Notes under the pieces: generated by a model | Database searches by the model: none | Seen by the model: the letters and a program-made list of their open reading frames with translations, nothing else | What the model was told of the DNA's origin: nothing | In this document: in pieces, positions 1 through 7,482 of the stretch | How positions within the stretch are numbered: position 1 is the first letter of the stretch | How the letters are laid out: the number at the start of each line of letters is the position of its first letter | DNA from: a bacterium | Lineage (GTDB): Bacteria > Pseudomonadota > Alphaproteobacteria > Caulobacterales > Hyphomonadaceae | Length of the DNA: 7,970 nucleotides | Direction of reading: 5' to 3' | Assembly (NCBI GenBank): GCA_030824255.1 | Contig: JAVBYB010000569.1 | Location: 1-7,970, forward strand | Translations under genes and position numbers: made by a program

Positions 1-1
1 C

Positions 2-238
2 GACGCCGACGGTGATGGTGAAATGATCCTTTCCGAGTTCAGGGGGTCGCTGCAGGGCCGGTCGAAGACCAATGCGACATTGCTGTTCCGGAATGCGAAT
101 GTGGAAGGCGGACGCACGCTCTCCCGGCAGGAATTCCTTGGCTATCACGCATGGGTCTTTCGGACCTTCATCGACACGGACAAGGATGGCTTCATGTCGG
201 AAGCCGAGTGGTCGAAGATCGTTGCGCAGGCGAGCTAG
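2..238 (+). CDS. EF-hand calcium-binding protein, C-terminal part (5' end outside window)
   Basis: The reading frame is open from the left edge, so only the last 78 residues are seen and the real start lies upstream. The first 12 visible codons (2-37) form a textbook EF-hand loop, DADGDGEMILSE followed by Phe, with acidic residues at loop positions 1, 3, 5 and 12 and Gly at 6. A second clear loop, DTDKDGFMSEAE, is at 173-208. Between them, NVEGGRTLSRQE followed by Phe looks like a degenerate loop that has lost most calcium ligands. Proteins of this kind bind Ca2+ and in Gram-negative bacteria are often exported small EF-hand proteins; export cannot be judged here because the N-terminus is missing. 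The ATG at 23 lies inside the first loop and cannot be the true start. The gene ends with TAG, 112 bases before the next gene on the same strand. The family is secure, the specific role unknown. Confidence 0.85.
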   Translation, partial: DADGDGEMILSEFRGSLQGRSKTNATLLFRNANVEGGRTLSRQEFLGYHAWVFRTFIDTDKDGFMSEAEWSKIVAQAS

Positions 239-350
239 TCGCTGACATCGCCGGAATTATTTTCCGCCCGCCCGCGTGATCCGTTGCGTTGCCATTTTCG
301 TCCGGTACGGTGACCGCTTCTTGCAGCTCCTACAGACGGAAGGGAGCAGC

Positions 351-905
351 ATGTTTGCTGCAGTTCGATCAGGGGCTGGGTGGCTACTGATTGGGACGGC
401 GCTGATGGGCTTCGCGGGATGTTCCGCGATCCCGCTTCCCGATATTTCGATTCCAATGCCGACCCTGCCGGGGTTCGGTCCGCCGGAGATTCCGGCGGCG
501 ATGGAGCCAAGGCCTCTGGCGCCTCTGGAGACAAGCGCGGCGCAGCCAGCGCCAGCGTCTGTCGCGCCGGTCAGCGACAAGCCGGTCTTTTTCGTCCAGT
601 GGAAACCGAACATGCCCGGCCTCACACGCAGGCCGCGTATCGCGCCATCGTCGACACTGCCGGAATACCCGGAAGCCGCCAGACGCGCCGATGACGAGGG
701 CGTGTCCGGCGTCGAGGGGTGTGTCACGGTGGAGGGCAGGCTGGTGGACGTGAAGCTGTCGAAGTCGTCAGGTTCCGTGACGCTGGATAGCGCGACGCTG
801 GCCTGGGCGCGCATCGCGAAGTTCGAGCCTGCCGAGTTCAACGGCCAGCCGATGGCTGTCTGCGGCTATGGCCTTGAGCACGAGTGGCGCGTCGAGGGCG
901 ACTGA
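351..905 (+). CDS. TonB C-terminal domain lipoprotein
   Basis: This is a 184-residue protein. ATG at 351 is preferred over the in-frame GTG at 276 because AAGGGAG lies just upstream and a lipoprotein signal follows directly: a hydrophobic stretch (residues 11-23) ending in FAG-C with Cys24, and Ser25 at +2, which predicts outer-membrane sorting under the usual rule. Residues 26-75 are a Pro/Ala-rich linker. Residues 102-183 match the TonB C-terminal fold: LPEYPEAARRADDEG, then GRLVDVKLSKSSG, LDSATLAWARIAKFEPAEF and a GQP turn. In TonB this domain contacts the TonB box of outer-membrane receptors. Here there is no TonB-like membrane anchor with which to engage ExbB/ExbD, so classical energy transduction is unlikely. 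The first part of the domain is about three residues shorter than in E. coli TonB, and Cys124 and Cys171 could form a disulfide. No exbB, exbD or receptor gene is nearby. The domain call is firm; the lipobox has Phe rather than Leu at -3, so lipidation is probable, not certain. Confidence 0.82.
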   Translation: MFAAVRSGAGWLLIGTALMGFAGCSAIPLPDISIPMPTLPGFGPPEIPAAMEPRPLAPLETSAAQPAPASVAPVSDKPVFFVQWKPNMPGLTRRPRIAPSSTLPEYPEAARRADDEGVSGVEGCVTVEGRLVDVKLSKSSGSVTLDSATLAWARIAKFEPAEFNGQPMAVCGYGLEHEWRVEGD

Positions 906-1074
906 CAGAGCTCCGTGCACCGAGGTTCATATCGGGTTCAGCTTCTGCGCCAATAACAACGGTCTGTTTGGAACCGGAGTGGAATCGCTTATCCGCAAAA
1001 GACCGCTTTGACTGAAGCGGAATGTTGGCCGGGGGCTGGGGACTCTCCCGGGATCGTGGTCAGGGAGAGGCGCC

Positions 1075-2139
1075 ATGAAATCTGGTTTTGTGCGTGCGAC
1101 GCTCGTTTCGTCGCTGGTGATGGCTCTAGCGGCTTGTGGCGGCGGCGAAGCCCCAGCTCCGGCAACCGACGATGTGGCGGCTAGCGGTGCGGCCTTGGCT
1201 GGCGACAGCGGCGCACCGGTCGAGACGGCTGTGGCGCCCACTGGTGATCCGGGGGCGCGGTCCCTCGTGCCTTCGCCGAGCTGGATGCCGGCGGACTGGG
1301 ACCAGAACGTGTTCACGGGCGCCGAGTATGCGGCCACGCAGCCCGTCGATGACCTTCAGAAATGGCGCCAGCAGATGATCTTCACCGTGCCGGTGACGCT
1401 GTGGGCCGTGTCGAACGATACGCTGGTCACCGAGCAGTTCGAGCCGATTTGGGTGTGGTGGACGGCGCTGCGCTCCTGCGAGAAGGGCATCCAGATGTCC
1501 GAAGACCTCGGAGGTGAATTCGGTGACCGTGCGCGCGGTAAGGCTGCACTGACGACGGCGCGCAATGAGCTGAAGGCGTGGGCTGCGACGCAGCCAAAGG
1601 AAATCACGCTTCACTTCTCGGCGACGCTTGGCCAGTGGAACGAGGCCACGGGCAATTTCCCGATGCATACCTTCAGCAAGGCGACGACGATCCCCACCAA
1701 GGTGGCGGAGACCTTCGATCCGTTCTTTGATGGTGCGACGGTCGAGGCGGGCAGCAATGCGCAGGCGGTGACGAACATCAATCACTTCCAGGCGTCTCTG
1801 CGCGCGCCGGATTGCCTCTCGGCTGATGGGACGATGGTCTACAAATTCGAGAAGATGTCGCAGTGGTGGATCGTGTTCGGCGATGTTGATCGCGGCGCGG
1901 GCGGACTCGCCAACTACAAGGCGCGTGAATCCTTCCCCGAGTTCAAGATGACGCGCGAGCAGGCCGCGGCGCTTGCCCAACGCAATCCCGAGCGCAAGGT
2001 CGAGATCGCGGCGACGTTCGTTCCAGTCGGCTCCAGCTTCGTGAAGGGCATCGACCAGTCGGCGATCCGCGCGAAGTTCACCACGGTGACGATCACGGAC
2101 GCGCTGGATGGCTCAGTGCTGGCGACCAAGACCTACTGA
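1075..2139 (+). CDS. Lipoprotein of unknown function
   Basis: This encodes 354 residues. The start is well supported: GGGAGAGG lies four bases before the ATG, and the N-terminus is a classic lipoprotein signal with a basic residue (Lys2, Arg7), a hydrophobic core and the lipobox LAAC with Cys21. Gly22 at +2 does not signal inner-membrane retention, so an outer-membrane lipoprotein is expected. Residues 22-65 are a low-complexity Ala/Pro/Gly tether. The globular part starts near residue 68 and is Trp-rich, with WVWW at 126-129 and WW at 264-265, and has alternating hydrophobic segments that suggest a largely beta structure. Cys135 and Cys247 could pair in the periplasm. I do not recognise the family and see no catalytic motif. 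Residues 140-175 look helical and charged. The gene stands alone: it is 169 bases from the gene upstream and is followed by a strong terminator hairpin. Confidence 0.85.
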   Translation: MKSGFVRATLVSSLVMALAACGGGEAPAPATDDVAASGAALAGDSGAPVETAVAPTGDPGARSLVPSPSWMPADWDQNVFTGAEYAATQPVDDLQKWRQQMIFTVPVTLWAVSNDTLVTEQFEPIWVWWTALRSCEKGIQMSEDLGGEFGDRARGKAALTTARNELKAWAATQPKEITLHFSATLGQWNEATGNFPMHTFSKATTIPTKVAETFDPFFDGATVEAGSNAQAVTNINHFQASLRAPDCLSADGTMVYKFEKMSQWWIVFGDVDRGAGGLANYKARESFPEFKMTREQAAALAQRNPERKVEIAATFVPVGSSFVKGIDQSAIRAKFTTVTITDALDGSVLATKTY

Positions 2140-2158
2140 TCAGTCTAGCAGCGTCTGG

Positions 2159-2189
2159 AAGCGCCTTTGTTCCTTGAACAAGGGCGCTT
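2159..2189. terminator. Bidirectional intrinsic-type terminator between convergent genes
   Basis: A 13-bp stem is formed by 2159-2171 (AAGCGCCTTTGTT) and 2177-2189 (AACAAGGGCGCTT), with one T-G wobble and a five-base loop, CCTTG, whose outer C and G can also pair. It lies 19 bases after the stop of the lipoprotein gene (+) and immediately before the stop of the RluD-family gene read from the minus strand. The T-tract on the plus side is short and broken (TTTCTATTT), and on the minus side there is none to speak of, so termination is likely stronger for the plus-strand gene. Stem quality and position make a terminator the simplest reading. Confidence 0.75.
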
Positions 2190-2190
2190 T

Positions 2191-3261
2191 CTATTTCGGC
2201 ATAGCCCTTAGCGCGTCGATCAGGTCCGCCATGTCGGCTGGCGGCGAGCGTTCGAAGCGAAGTTGCTTGCCAGTGATCGGATGCACGAAGCCCAGCACGG
2301 CCGCGTGGAGCGCCTGACGTTCGAAGGCCTTGGCCGTGGCAGTCGCGCGCTCGAAAGCTGCGCCCTTGCCATCGGCTTTCAACCAGCGGTGCTTGCCATA
2401 GGTCTGGTCGCCCAGCACCGGCGCCTGGATGTGGGCCATGTGGACGCGGATCTGGTGTGTGCGGCCCGTTTCGAGTCGGCATTCAACGAGGGCGGCGGCT
2501 GGCTGCGTTCCGGTGGCGTCGAGCTTTCCGAACGTCTCAAGGCCGCGATAATTGGTGATCGCCACCTTGCCCTGTGGTTCGTCGTTCTCCTTGCTGGAGT
2601 CGTCCGACCAGTGGTCTGCGCGAAAGTGCTTCTCCTTCATCACGGCCATCTTCTTCCGGTCGCTTGGCGAGCGCCCGATATAGGTCTCGATGCGACCGAT
2701 GAGGGGACGCGGCGCGCCGCGCGTGACGGCGAGATAGAGACGCTCGATATCGTGGTTGGCGAACATCGTGGTGAGCGCGGTATGCGCCGCTTCCGACTTG
2801 GCGGCGACCATGACGCCGGACGTATCCTTGTCGAGGCGGTGCACGATGCCTGGGCGCGAGACGCCGCCGATGCCGGTGAGTTCCGGTCCGCAATGGAAGA
2901 GCAGGGCGTTGACCAGCGTGCCGCGCTCGGACCCGCCGGCGGGGTGCACGACGAGGCCGGGCTGCTTGTCTATGACGATGAGGTGCTTGTCCTCGAACAC
3001 CACGTCTAGCGGGATGTCTTCGGCTTCGGGCAGGGCGGAGACCGGGATGGGCAACTGGATGGCGAATACGGTGCCCGGCACGACCTTGGCGCTGGCGTCG
3101 GTCGATGGCTGGCCATTCGCTGTTACACGGCCCTCCTCGATCAGGACGCGCAGGCGGGAGCGGGACATGCCGATTCCGGCGTCCGCCAGCCATTTATCGA
3201 GGCGTGCGCCGGCTGCTTCCGCAGGGGCGGTTACGATGAGGGGGGCTGGTTCTGCCGTCAT
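2191..3261 (-). CDS. rluD: RluD-family 23S rRNA pseudouridine synthase
   Basis: This 356-residue enzyme isomerises uridine to pseudouridine in large-subunit rRNA. RluD-type members modify helix 69 (E. coli positions 1911, 1915, 1917) and act during ribosome assembly in the cytoplasm. An S4 RNA-binding domain spans about residues 18-65 (ARLDKWLADAGI...SRLRVLIEEGRVTANG). The catalytic domain follows, with GIVHRLDKDTSG at 138-149 carrying the family's catalytic aspartate (Asp144), and the conserved LETGRTHQIRVHMAHI at 263-278. A hydrophilic insertion of about 20 residues (208-230) separates KKMAV from GKVAITNY; E. coli RluD has about three residues there. The start at 3261 is chosen because it begins a normal N-terminus before the S4 domain, although the Shine-Dalgarno signal is weak. 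An in-frame GTG at 3297 is the alternative. The frame stays open far upstream only because of codon bias opposite phoD. RluC or a related RluA-family paralogue cannot be fully excluded. Confidence 0.9.
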   Translation of the reverse strand: MTAEPAPLIVTAPAEAAGARLDKWLADAGIGMSRSRLRVLIEEGRVTANGQPSTDASAKVVPGTVFAIQLPIPVSALPEAEDIPLDVVFEDKHLIVIDKQPGLVVHPAGGSERGTLVNALLFHCGPELTGIGGVSRPGIVHRLDKDTSGVMVAAKSEAAHTALTTMFANHDIERLYLAVTRGAPRPLIGRIETYIGRSPSDRKKMAVMKEKHFRADHWSDDSSKENDEPQGKVAITNYRGLETFGKLDATGTQPAAALVECRLETGRTHQIRVHMAHIQAPVLGDQTYGKHRWLKADGKGAAFERATATAKAFERQALHAAVLGFVHPITGKQLRFERSPPADMADLIDALRAMPK

Positions 3262-3348
3262 GCTTTCGTCGCGATGCGCTGCGAGGTAGGGATTCACAGG
3301 TGTTTGGCTCGTTTCAGGGCCAACTAACCCGGCGGGAGGGATAAATCC

Positions 3349-5052
3349 ATGACCAGGCTGACACGGCGTGGCGCGCTTGGCTTTGGGGTCGCGGGTCTTG
3401 GGGCCGCGGCCTGTACCACGACGGGTACGACCGGGACACCGAATTACGCGGGAAAAGTCGCCTTCGAGCATGGCGTGGCATCGGGCGATCCGACCCAGAC
3501 CGGCGTCGTGATCTGGACGCGCGTGACGCCGGATGCGCCCGGCCCTGTGCCTGTGGGCTGGAGTGTGGCGCGGGATGCCGCCTTCAAGGACATCGTGAAG
3601 CGCGGTACGTTCAATACCGGACCTGAGCGGGACTACACCGTGAAGGTGGATGTCGACGGGCTCGAGCCTGGCCAGCTTTACTATTACTGGTTCACCGTCG
3701 GGCGGACAGCCTCCCCCGGCGGGGCCACGCGGACGCTGCCCGAGGCAGATATCGGACAGTACCGCATGGCGGTGGTGTCGTGCTCCAACTTCCCGTTCGG
3801 ATATTTCAACGCCTATCGCGAGATCGCCAAGCGCGGCGCGAAAGGCGAGCTGGATGCCGTGATCCATCTCGGCGACTACATCTACGAATACGGCGCGAAC
3901 GGATATGGCGGCGTTGCCGGCAAAGAACTGAACCGCAATCACGAGCCGACGCACGAGATCGTCTCGCTCGACGACTACCGGAAGCGCCACGCGCAATACA
4001 AGGCCGACCCGGACCTGCAGGCCGCGCACGCGATCGCTCCGTGGTTCTGCACCTGGGACGATCATGAATCGACCAACAACTCCTATCGCACTGGCGCGGA
4101 GAACCATCAGGCCGAGACGGAAGGCGACTGGACAACGCGGAAAAGCGTTGCGGTGCAGGCCTATCTTGAATGGATGCCGGTGCGTGATCCGGCTGCGGGG
4201 CGGCCGCGTGATGCGATCTGGCGCAAGTTCGAAATCGGTGAACTGGCGACGCTGTTCCTGCTGGAGAGCCGCCTGGTCGGGCGGGGCGAGGACCTGACAT
4301 TCGGCGAGATGTTCATGGCGCCGGACGCCGAGCGGCCCGCGATTGCAGAGGCGCTGAAGGCGAAGGTGAACGATCCCCAGCGCACCATGCTGGGCTTCGA
4401 GCAGGAGGCCTGGCTCGCCGAAGGGCTCGCCGCTTCGGTGGCTGCGGGCAAGAAGTGGCAGGTGCTGGGCAACCAGGTGACGATGGCGAAGGTGAAATCG
4501 CCAGACCTGCAGGCCAGGCTGTCGCCGGAGCAGTACGAGAAAGTCCCGCAGGGCTCGAAGCGGTTTTATGCGACGGCGCGTTATGGCTTCGAGTGGAACC
4601 TCGATGCGTGGAGCGGCTTCCCGGCGGCGCGCGAGCGGCTCTACCAGGCGGCGAAAGCGGCGAAGGCGAAACTGGTCACGCTGACCGGCGACACACACAC
4701 CGCGTGGGCCAACGAGTTGCACGACAATTCGGGCGCAAAGCGCGGCGTGGAGTTCGGCTGTACGTCCGTCACATCGCCGGGGTCTGGCGACAACCTGCCG
4801 TTCGAGGAGCTGAACTGGCTGATGCCGGAGGCCAATGACGAGGTGCTGTACTACAACGCATTCTCGAAGGGCTTCACGGTGCTGACGATCAGGGCGGGGG
4901 AGGTGGAGGCGGAGTTCGTGAAAGTCTCGAACATCAAGACGCGCGATTACTTCGCCAGCACGGACGCCCGGTTCGTGGCGCGGCCCAACGAAATCGGCGG
5001 AATGGGCGGTTTGCAGCGAATCATGACCGGGCAGGCCATGACGCGTGAGTGA
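3349..5052 (+). CDS. phoD: PhoD-family alkaline phosphatase/phosphodiesterase, Tat-exported
   Basis: The gene encodes 567 residues, with the start supported by GGGAGGG eight bases before the ATG. The N-terminus has twin arginines (Arg6-Arg7, TRRGALG) ahead of a hydrophobic stretch, which fits Tat export of a protein folded around its metals. Cys22 after AAA could be a lipobox. The PhoD N-terminal beta domain covers about 34-135 (FEHGVASGDPTQTGVVIWTR) and the metallophosphatase domain follows. Visible metal-site motifs are VVSCSNF (Cys145), HLGDYIYEY (173-181, Asp176), TWDDHES (235-241) and TGDTHTAW (446-453, Asp448, His450). Known PhoD enzymes use an Fe3+/Ca2+ centre to hydrolyse phosphomono- and diesters and release phosphate in the periplasm. 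Length and motif order are typical, and all expected motifs are present. It is divergent from the RluD gene across an 87-base gap, in which I see no convincing Pho box. Substrate is not determined by sequence; phospholipase D-like PhoD relatives exist. Confidence 0.92.
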   Translation: MTRLTRRGALGFGVAGLGAAACTTTGTTGTPNYAGKVAFEHGVASGDPTQTGVVIWTRVTPDAPGPVPVGWSVARDAAFKDIVKRGTFNTGPERDYTVKVDVDGLEPGQLYYYWFTVGRTASPGGATRTLPEADIGQYRMAVVSCSNFPFGYFNAYREIAKRGAKGELDAVIHLGDYIYEYGANGYGGVAGKELNRNHEPTHEIVSLDDYRKRHAQYKADPDLQAAHAIAPWFCTWDDHESTNNSYRTGAENHQAETEGDWTTRKSVAVQAYLEWMPVRDPAAGRPRDAIWRKFEIGELATLFLLESRLVGRGEDLTFGEMFMAPDAERPAIAEALKAKVNDPQRTMLGFEQEAWLAEGLAASVAAGKKWQVLGNQVTMAKVKSPDLQARLSPEQYEKVPQGSKRFYATARYGFEWNLDAWSGFPAARERLYQAAKAAKAKLVTLTGDTHTAWANELHDNSGAKRGVEFGCTSVTSPGSGDNLPFEELNWLMPEANDEVLYYNAFSKGFTVLTIRAGEVEAEFVKVSNIKTRDYFASTDARFVARPNEIGGMGGLQRIMTGQAMTRE

Positions 5053-5150
5053 AATGTCGCAGGGTAAGGCACGGAAAAACTTCGATTTTTGAGAAGGTTC
5101 CCGGTGTTGGAAAGACCGCATTAACGGGCGGGCGCTAGCGTTCGCAGGTT

Positions 5151-7469
5151 ATGGCCGTATGCCCTGAGGGGGCCCCTTTGCTGCACCAGTCCGATCCGGA
5201 CGCGTTTGACATGCTCGAGCAGCTGACCGCGCTCGGCATTGCCGGCGTGAGGGTGGATGCCGACGACGAGGTTGTCGCGGCGAACGAGCTGTTCTTCCAG
5301 CTGACCGGACTGCCTGCCGAAGGCGTCGCCGGGCAGAAGCTGACTGACCTGCTCGAGGAACGCTCGGTCGAGAACAACGACTATGGCAATGGCGCTGTCT
5401 TCAGGTTCACGACGCCGAAGGGCGACCGCTGGGTGCGCCCGCGCCGTGGCCGTGGAGTCGCCGACGGATTGACCACGTTGGACGATGTCACCAGCGAGTG
5501 GAGCATACTCGGCAAGCTGGTGTCCGCCGTCGATGTACGTGACCGGCTGATGCGTGATGCCGACATCGGCGTGTTCCGCTACAATCCGGACGACCAGACT
5601 TTCCAGTTTTCCGAGGCGCTGGTTCGTCGCGGCGAAACATTGGAGGTCTATCACCTGTCGGACGTGGTGAAGGACCTGCACCAGGAGGACATCGACAAGG
5701 ACGCGCAGGTGCGCGAGCGGCTGTCGATGGAAGGCGGAACGGCAACGCTGCATCTGCGCCGCCGCAAGTCCGATGGCACATGGCGGCACACGTTGGCGCA
5801 GTTTACCTCGGGCCGCAGGCTGGCGTCGGGCAAGTTCGAGATTTTCGGGCTGTCGCAGAACATCACCGAACTGGTGGAAGCGCGCGACCAGGCGGCGGTC
5901 ATGCACGACCGTCTCGAGATCGCGATGAGCGCGGCGGGAGCCGGCGTCTACGAGATCGATCTTCGGTCTTCGGAGCGCTGGACTTCGCCGCAGTATCAGG
6001 CGCTGGCGGGGCAGGAGGCGCTGGCGCGCCACGCCATGATGCCGTTCGGCATGTATCACGACGACGATATTCCGCCCGTGCGCGAGAGCTGGGAACGCAG
6101 CCTGCGTTCGCGCGGCGTGGAATCGATCGACACCCGCCTCTATCGTCCCAATGGCGGCGAACAATGGGTTCGCATGTTCATGCGCGTCCAGCGCAACGAG
6201 CATGGCGTGCCGTCGCGCGCTGTCGGCCTGATGCTGGATATTCAGCAGCAAAAGGCGCAGGAGCTGGCGCTGATCGAGGCCAAGAAGCAGGCCGAGGCGG
6301 CGACGATCGCGAAGTCGAACTTCCTGGCTTCCATGAGCCACGAAATCCGCACGCCGCTGAATGGCGTGCTGGGCATGGCGCAGTCGCTCGTGAGCGATGG
6401 CCTGCTGACCGACCAGCGCGAGAAGGTGGACATCATTCTCGAGTCCGGTCGCACGCTGACAGCGCTGCTGAACGATGTGCTGGACCTGTCCAAGATCGAA
6501 GCGGGCAAGATCGAGATATCCTCGACCGATGGCGAGCTGGCGGTGACGCTGGATCGTCTGCGGCAGTTGTTCCTGTCGAAGGCCGTCGAGCGCGGGCTCA
6601 ACATTGACCTCGATATCGCGCCGGGCATGCCGACACTGCTGCATTATGATCCGGTGCGTGTGCGCCAGTGCGTGGGCAACCTGTTCTCCAACGCGATCAA
6701 GTTCACCGAGCGCGGCAAGGTAATCGTCAAGGTCGGCTCGGAAGAAGTCGAGCCAGGCAAATGGCGCATCAGCATCGCAGTGACCGACACGGGCATCGGC
6801 ATGACGCCGGCCGTCGTGCAACGCCTGTTCTCGACCTTCACGCAAGCGGATGCAACGATCACGCGCCGCTTCGGCGGATCGGGCCTCGGCCTTGCAATCA
6901 CGCGGCAGCTGGCGCGCCTGATGGGCGGCGACGTGACCGTGGACAGCACGCCGGGCGAGGGCTCGACCTTCACGCTGACTTTCATGGCCGACGCCGTGAT
7001 GCAGGGCACGGCTGCGCGGCCGTCTGAGCCCGCTTCGCCTAGCGTGAGCGATACGCAGCTGAAGAGCCTGCGCGGTATCCGGATCCTGCTGGTGGACGAC
7101 AACGCCGTGAACCGTCAGGTGGTGAAGCTGTTCACCGCACAGCTTAACCCGACATTCGTCGAGGCTGTGAACGGGCAGGAGGCGCTGGATCGCCTGCACG
7201 AGCACAAGTTCGACCTGGTGCTGCTGGATGTGCACATGCCGGTCATGGACGGCAAGGAAGCAATCAAGCGGCTGCGCGCGTCATCACACGACTGGCGCGA
7301 CCTACCGGTTATCGCTCTGACTGCCGATGCGATGAGCGGGGATCGCGAACGCTATCTCGCACTGGGGATGACGGACTATGTCTCGAAGCCTCTGGACCAG
7401 CGCGAGCTGACGCACAAGATCGCCGCCGCCATGGGTAACCGCACGCTTATCGCGAGCGAAGCAGCTTAG
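5151..7469 (+). CDS. Cytoplasmic PAS-domain hybrid histidine kinase with receiver
   Basis: This is a 772-residue hybrid sensor kinase without membrane segments or signal peptide, so it senses an internal cue. PAS-like regions lie at about 20-105, 130-245 and 252-368 and lead into a helical linker rich in Ala, Glu and Lys. HisKA has the H-box [10 protein letters not shown] with the phospho-acceptor His397. The ATPase domain (about 498-612) has all boxes: N-box with Asn510 and Asn514, G1 DTGIGM (546-551), F-box FSTFTQAD and G2 GGSGLGLAI. The C-terminal receiver (about 643-758) has the acidic pair Asp649-Asp650, phospho-acceptor Asp693 ([11 protein letters not shown]), Thr724 and Lys746, so all key residues are intact. 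There is no HPt domain, so output needs a separate HPt protein or works by phosphatase action; none is encoded here. The ATG at 5151 has only a weak, very close AGG. An in-frame TTG at 5178 has GAGGGGG at good spacing and could be the true start. The ligand and partner are unknown. Confidence 0.93.
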   Translation: MAVCPEGAPLLHQSDPDAFDMLEQLTALGIAGVRVDADDEVVAANELFFQLTGLPAEGVAGQKLTDLLEERSVENNDYGNGAVFRFTTPKGDRWVRPRRGRGVADGLTTLDDVTSEWSILGKLVSAVDVRDRLMRDADIGVFRYNPDDQTFQFSEALVRRGETLEVYHLSDVVKDLHQEDIDKDAQVRERLSMEGGTATLHLRRRKSDGTWRHTLAQFTSGRRLASGKFEIFGLSQNITELVEARDQAAVMHDRLEIAMSAAGAGVYEIDLRSSERWTSPQYQALAGQEALARHAMMPFGMYHDDDIPPVRESWERSLRSRGVESIDTRLYRPNGGEQWVRMFMRVQRNEHGVPSRAVGLMLDIQQQKAQELALIEAKKQAEAATIAKSNFLASMSHEIRTPLNGVLGMAQSLVSDGLLTDQREKVDIILESGRTLTALLNDVLDLSKIEAGKIEISSTDGELAVTLDRLRQLFLSKAVERGLNIDLDIAPGMPTLLHYDPVRVRQCVGNLFSNAIKFTERGKVIVKVGSEEVEPGKWRISIAVTDTGIGMTPAVVQRLFSTFTQADATITRRFGGSGLGLAITRQLARLMGGDVTVDSTPGEGSTFTLTFMADAVMQGTAARPSEPASPSVSDTQLKSLRGIRILLVDDNAVNRQVVKLFTAQLNPTFVEAVNGQEALDRLHEHKFDLVLLDVHMPVMDGKEAIKRLRASSHDWRDLPVIALTADAMSGDRERYLALGMTDYVSKPLDQRELTHKIAAAMGNRTLIASEAA

Positions 7470-7482
7470 GCTTTCAGGATCG

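Noticed and set aside
23..238. A complete 71-residue gene starting at ATG 23
   Set aside because: The ATG is inside an EF-hand loop that begins at base 2, so the gene continues beyond the left edge.
252..266. CGGAA/TTCCG hairpin after the EF-hand gene
   Set aside because: The five-pair stem with an AT loop is too weak and has no T-tract after it; chance is likely.
276..350. GTG at 276 as start of the TonB-domain protein
   Set aside because: It adds 25 residues ahead of a good lipoprotein signal and lacks a ribosome-binding site, while ATG at 351 has one.
989..997. TTATCCGCA as a DnaA box
   Set aside because: It has one mismatch to the consensus, is single, and has no AT-rich or other origin features around it.
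970..1000. GGAACC at 970-975 as the -35 of an EcfG-type stress promoter
   Set aside because: No CGTT-like -10 element lies at the required 16-18 base spacing.
1003..1020. CCGCTT/AAGCGG hairpin as a terminator for the TonB-domain gene
   Set aside because: The stem is only six pairs, lies about 100 bases after the stop and has no T-run.
3262..3348. Pho box or clear promoter elements between rluD and phoD
   Set aside because: I looked for CTGTCAT-like tandem repeats and -35/-10 hexamers on both strands and found none convincing.
5075..5090. AAAAA...TTTTT inverted repeat after phoD as a terminator
   Set aside because: The stem is five A-T pairs only and has no GC-rich part, so it would not be stable.
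2191..5121. A 976-codon open frame on the minus strand that runs through rluD and across the whole phosphatase gene
   Set aside because: Only the 2191-3261 part is a gene. The rest is the codon-aligned antisense of phoD, where stops need sense codons TTA, CTA or TCA, which are rare in such GC-rich genes. Its translation is Arg/His/Leu-rich with no domain.
5121..7235. A 704-codon open minus-strand frame opposite the histidine kinase
   Set aside because: It is also codon-aligned with the sense gene and explained by the same codon bias. The product is repetitive in Gln/Arg/His/Leu with no recognisable domain, while the sense strand encodes a complete kinase.
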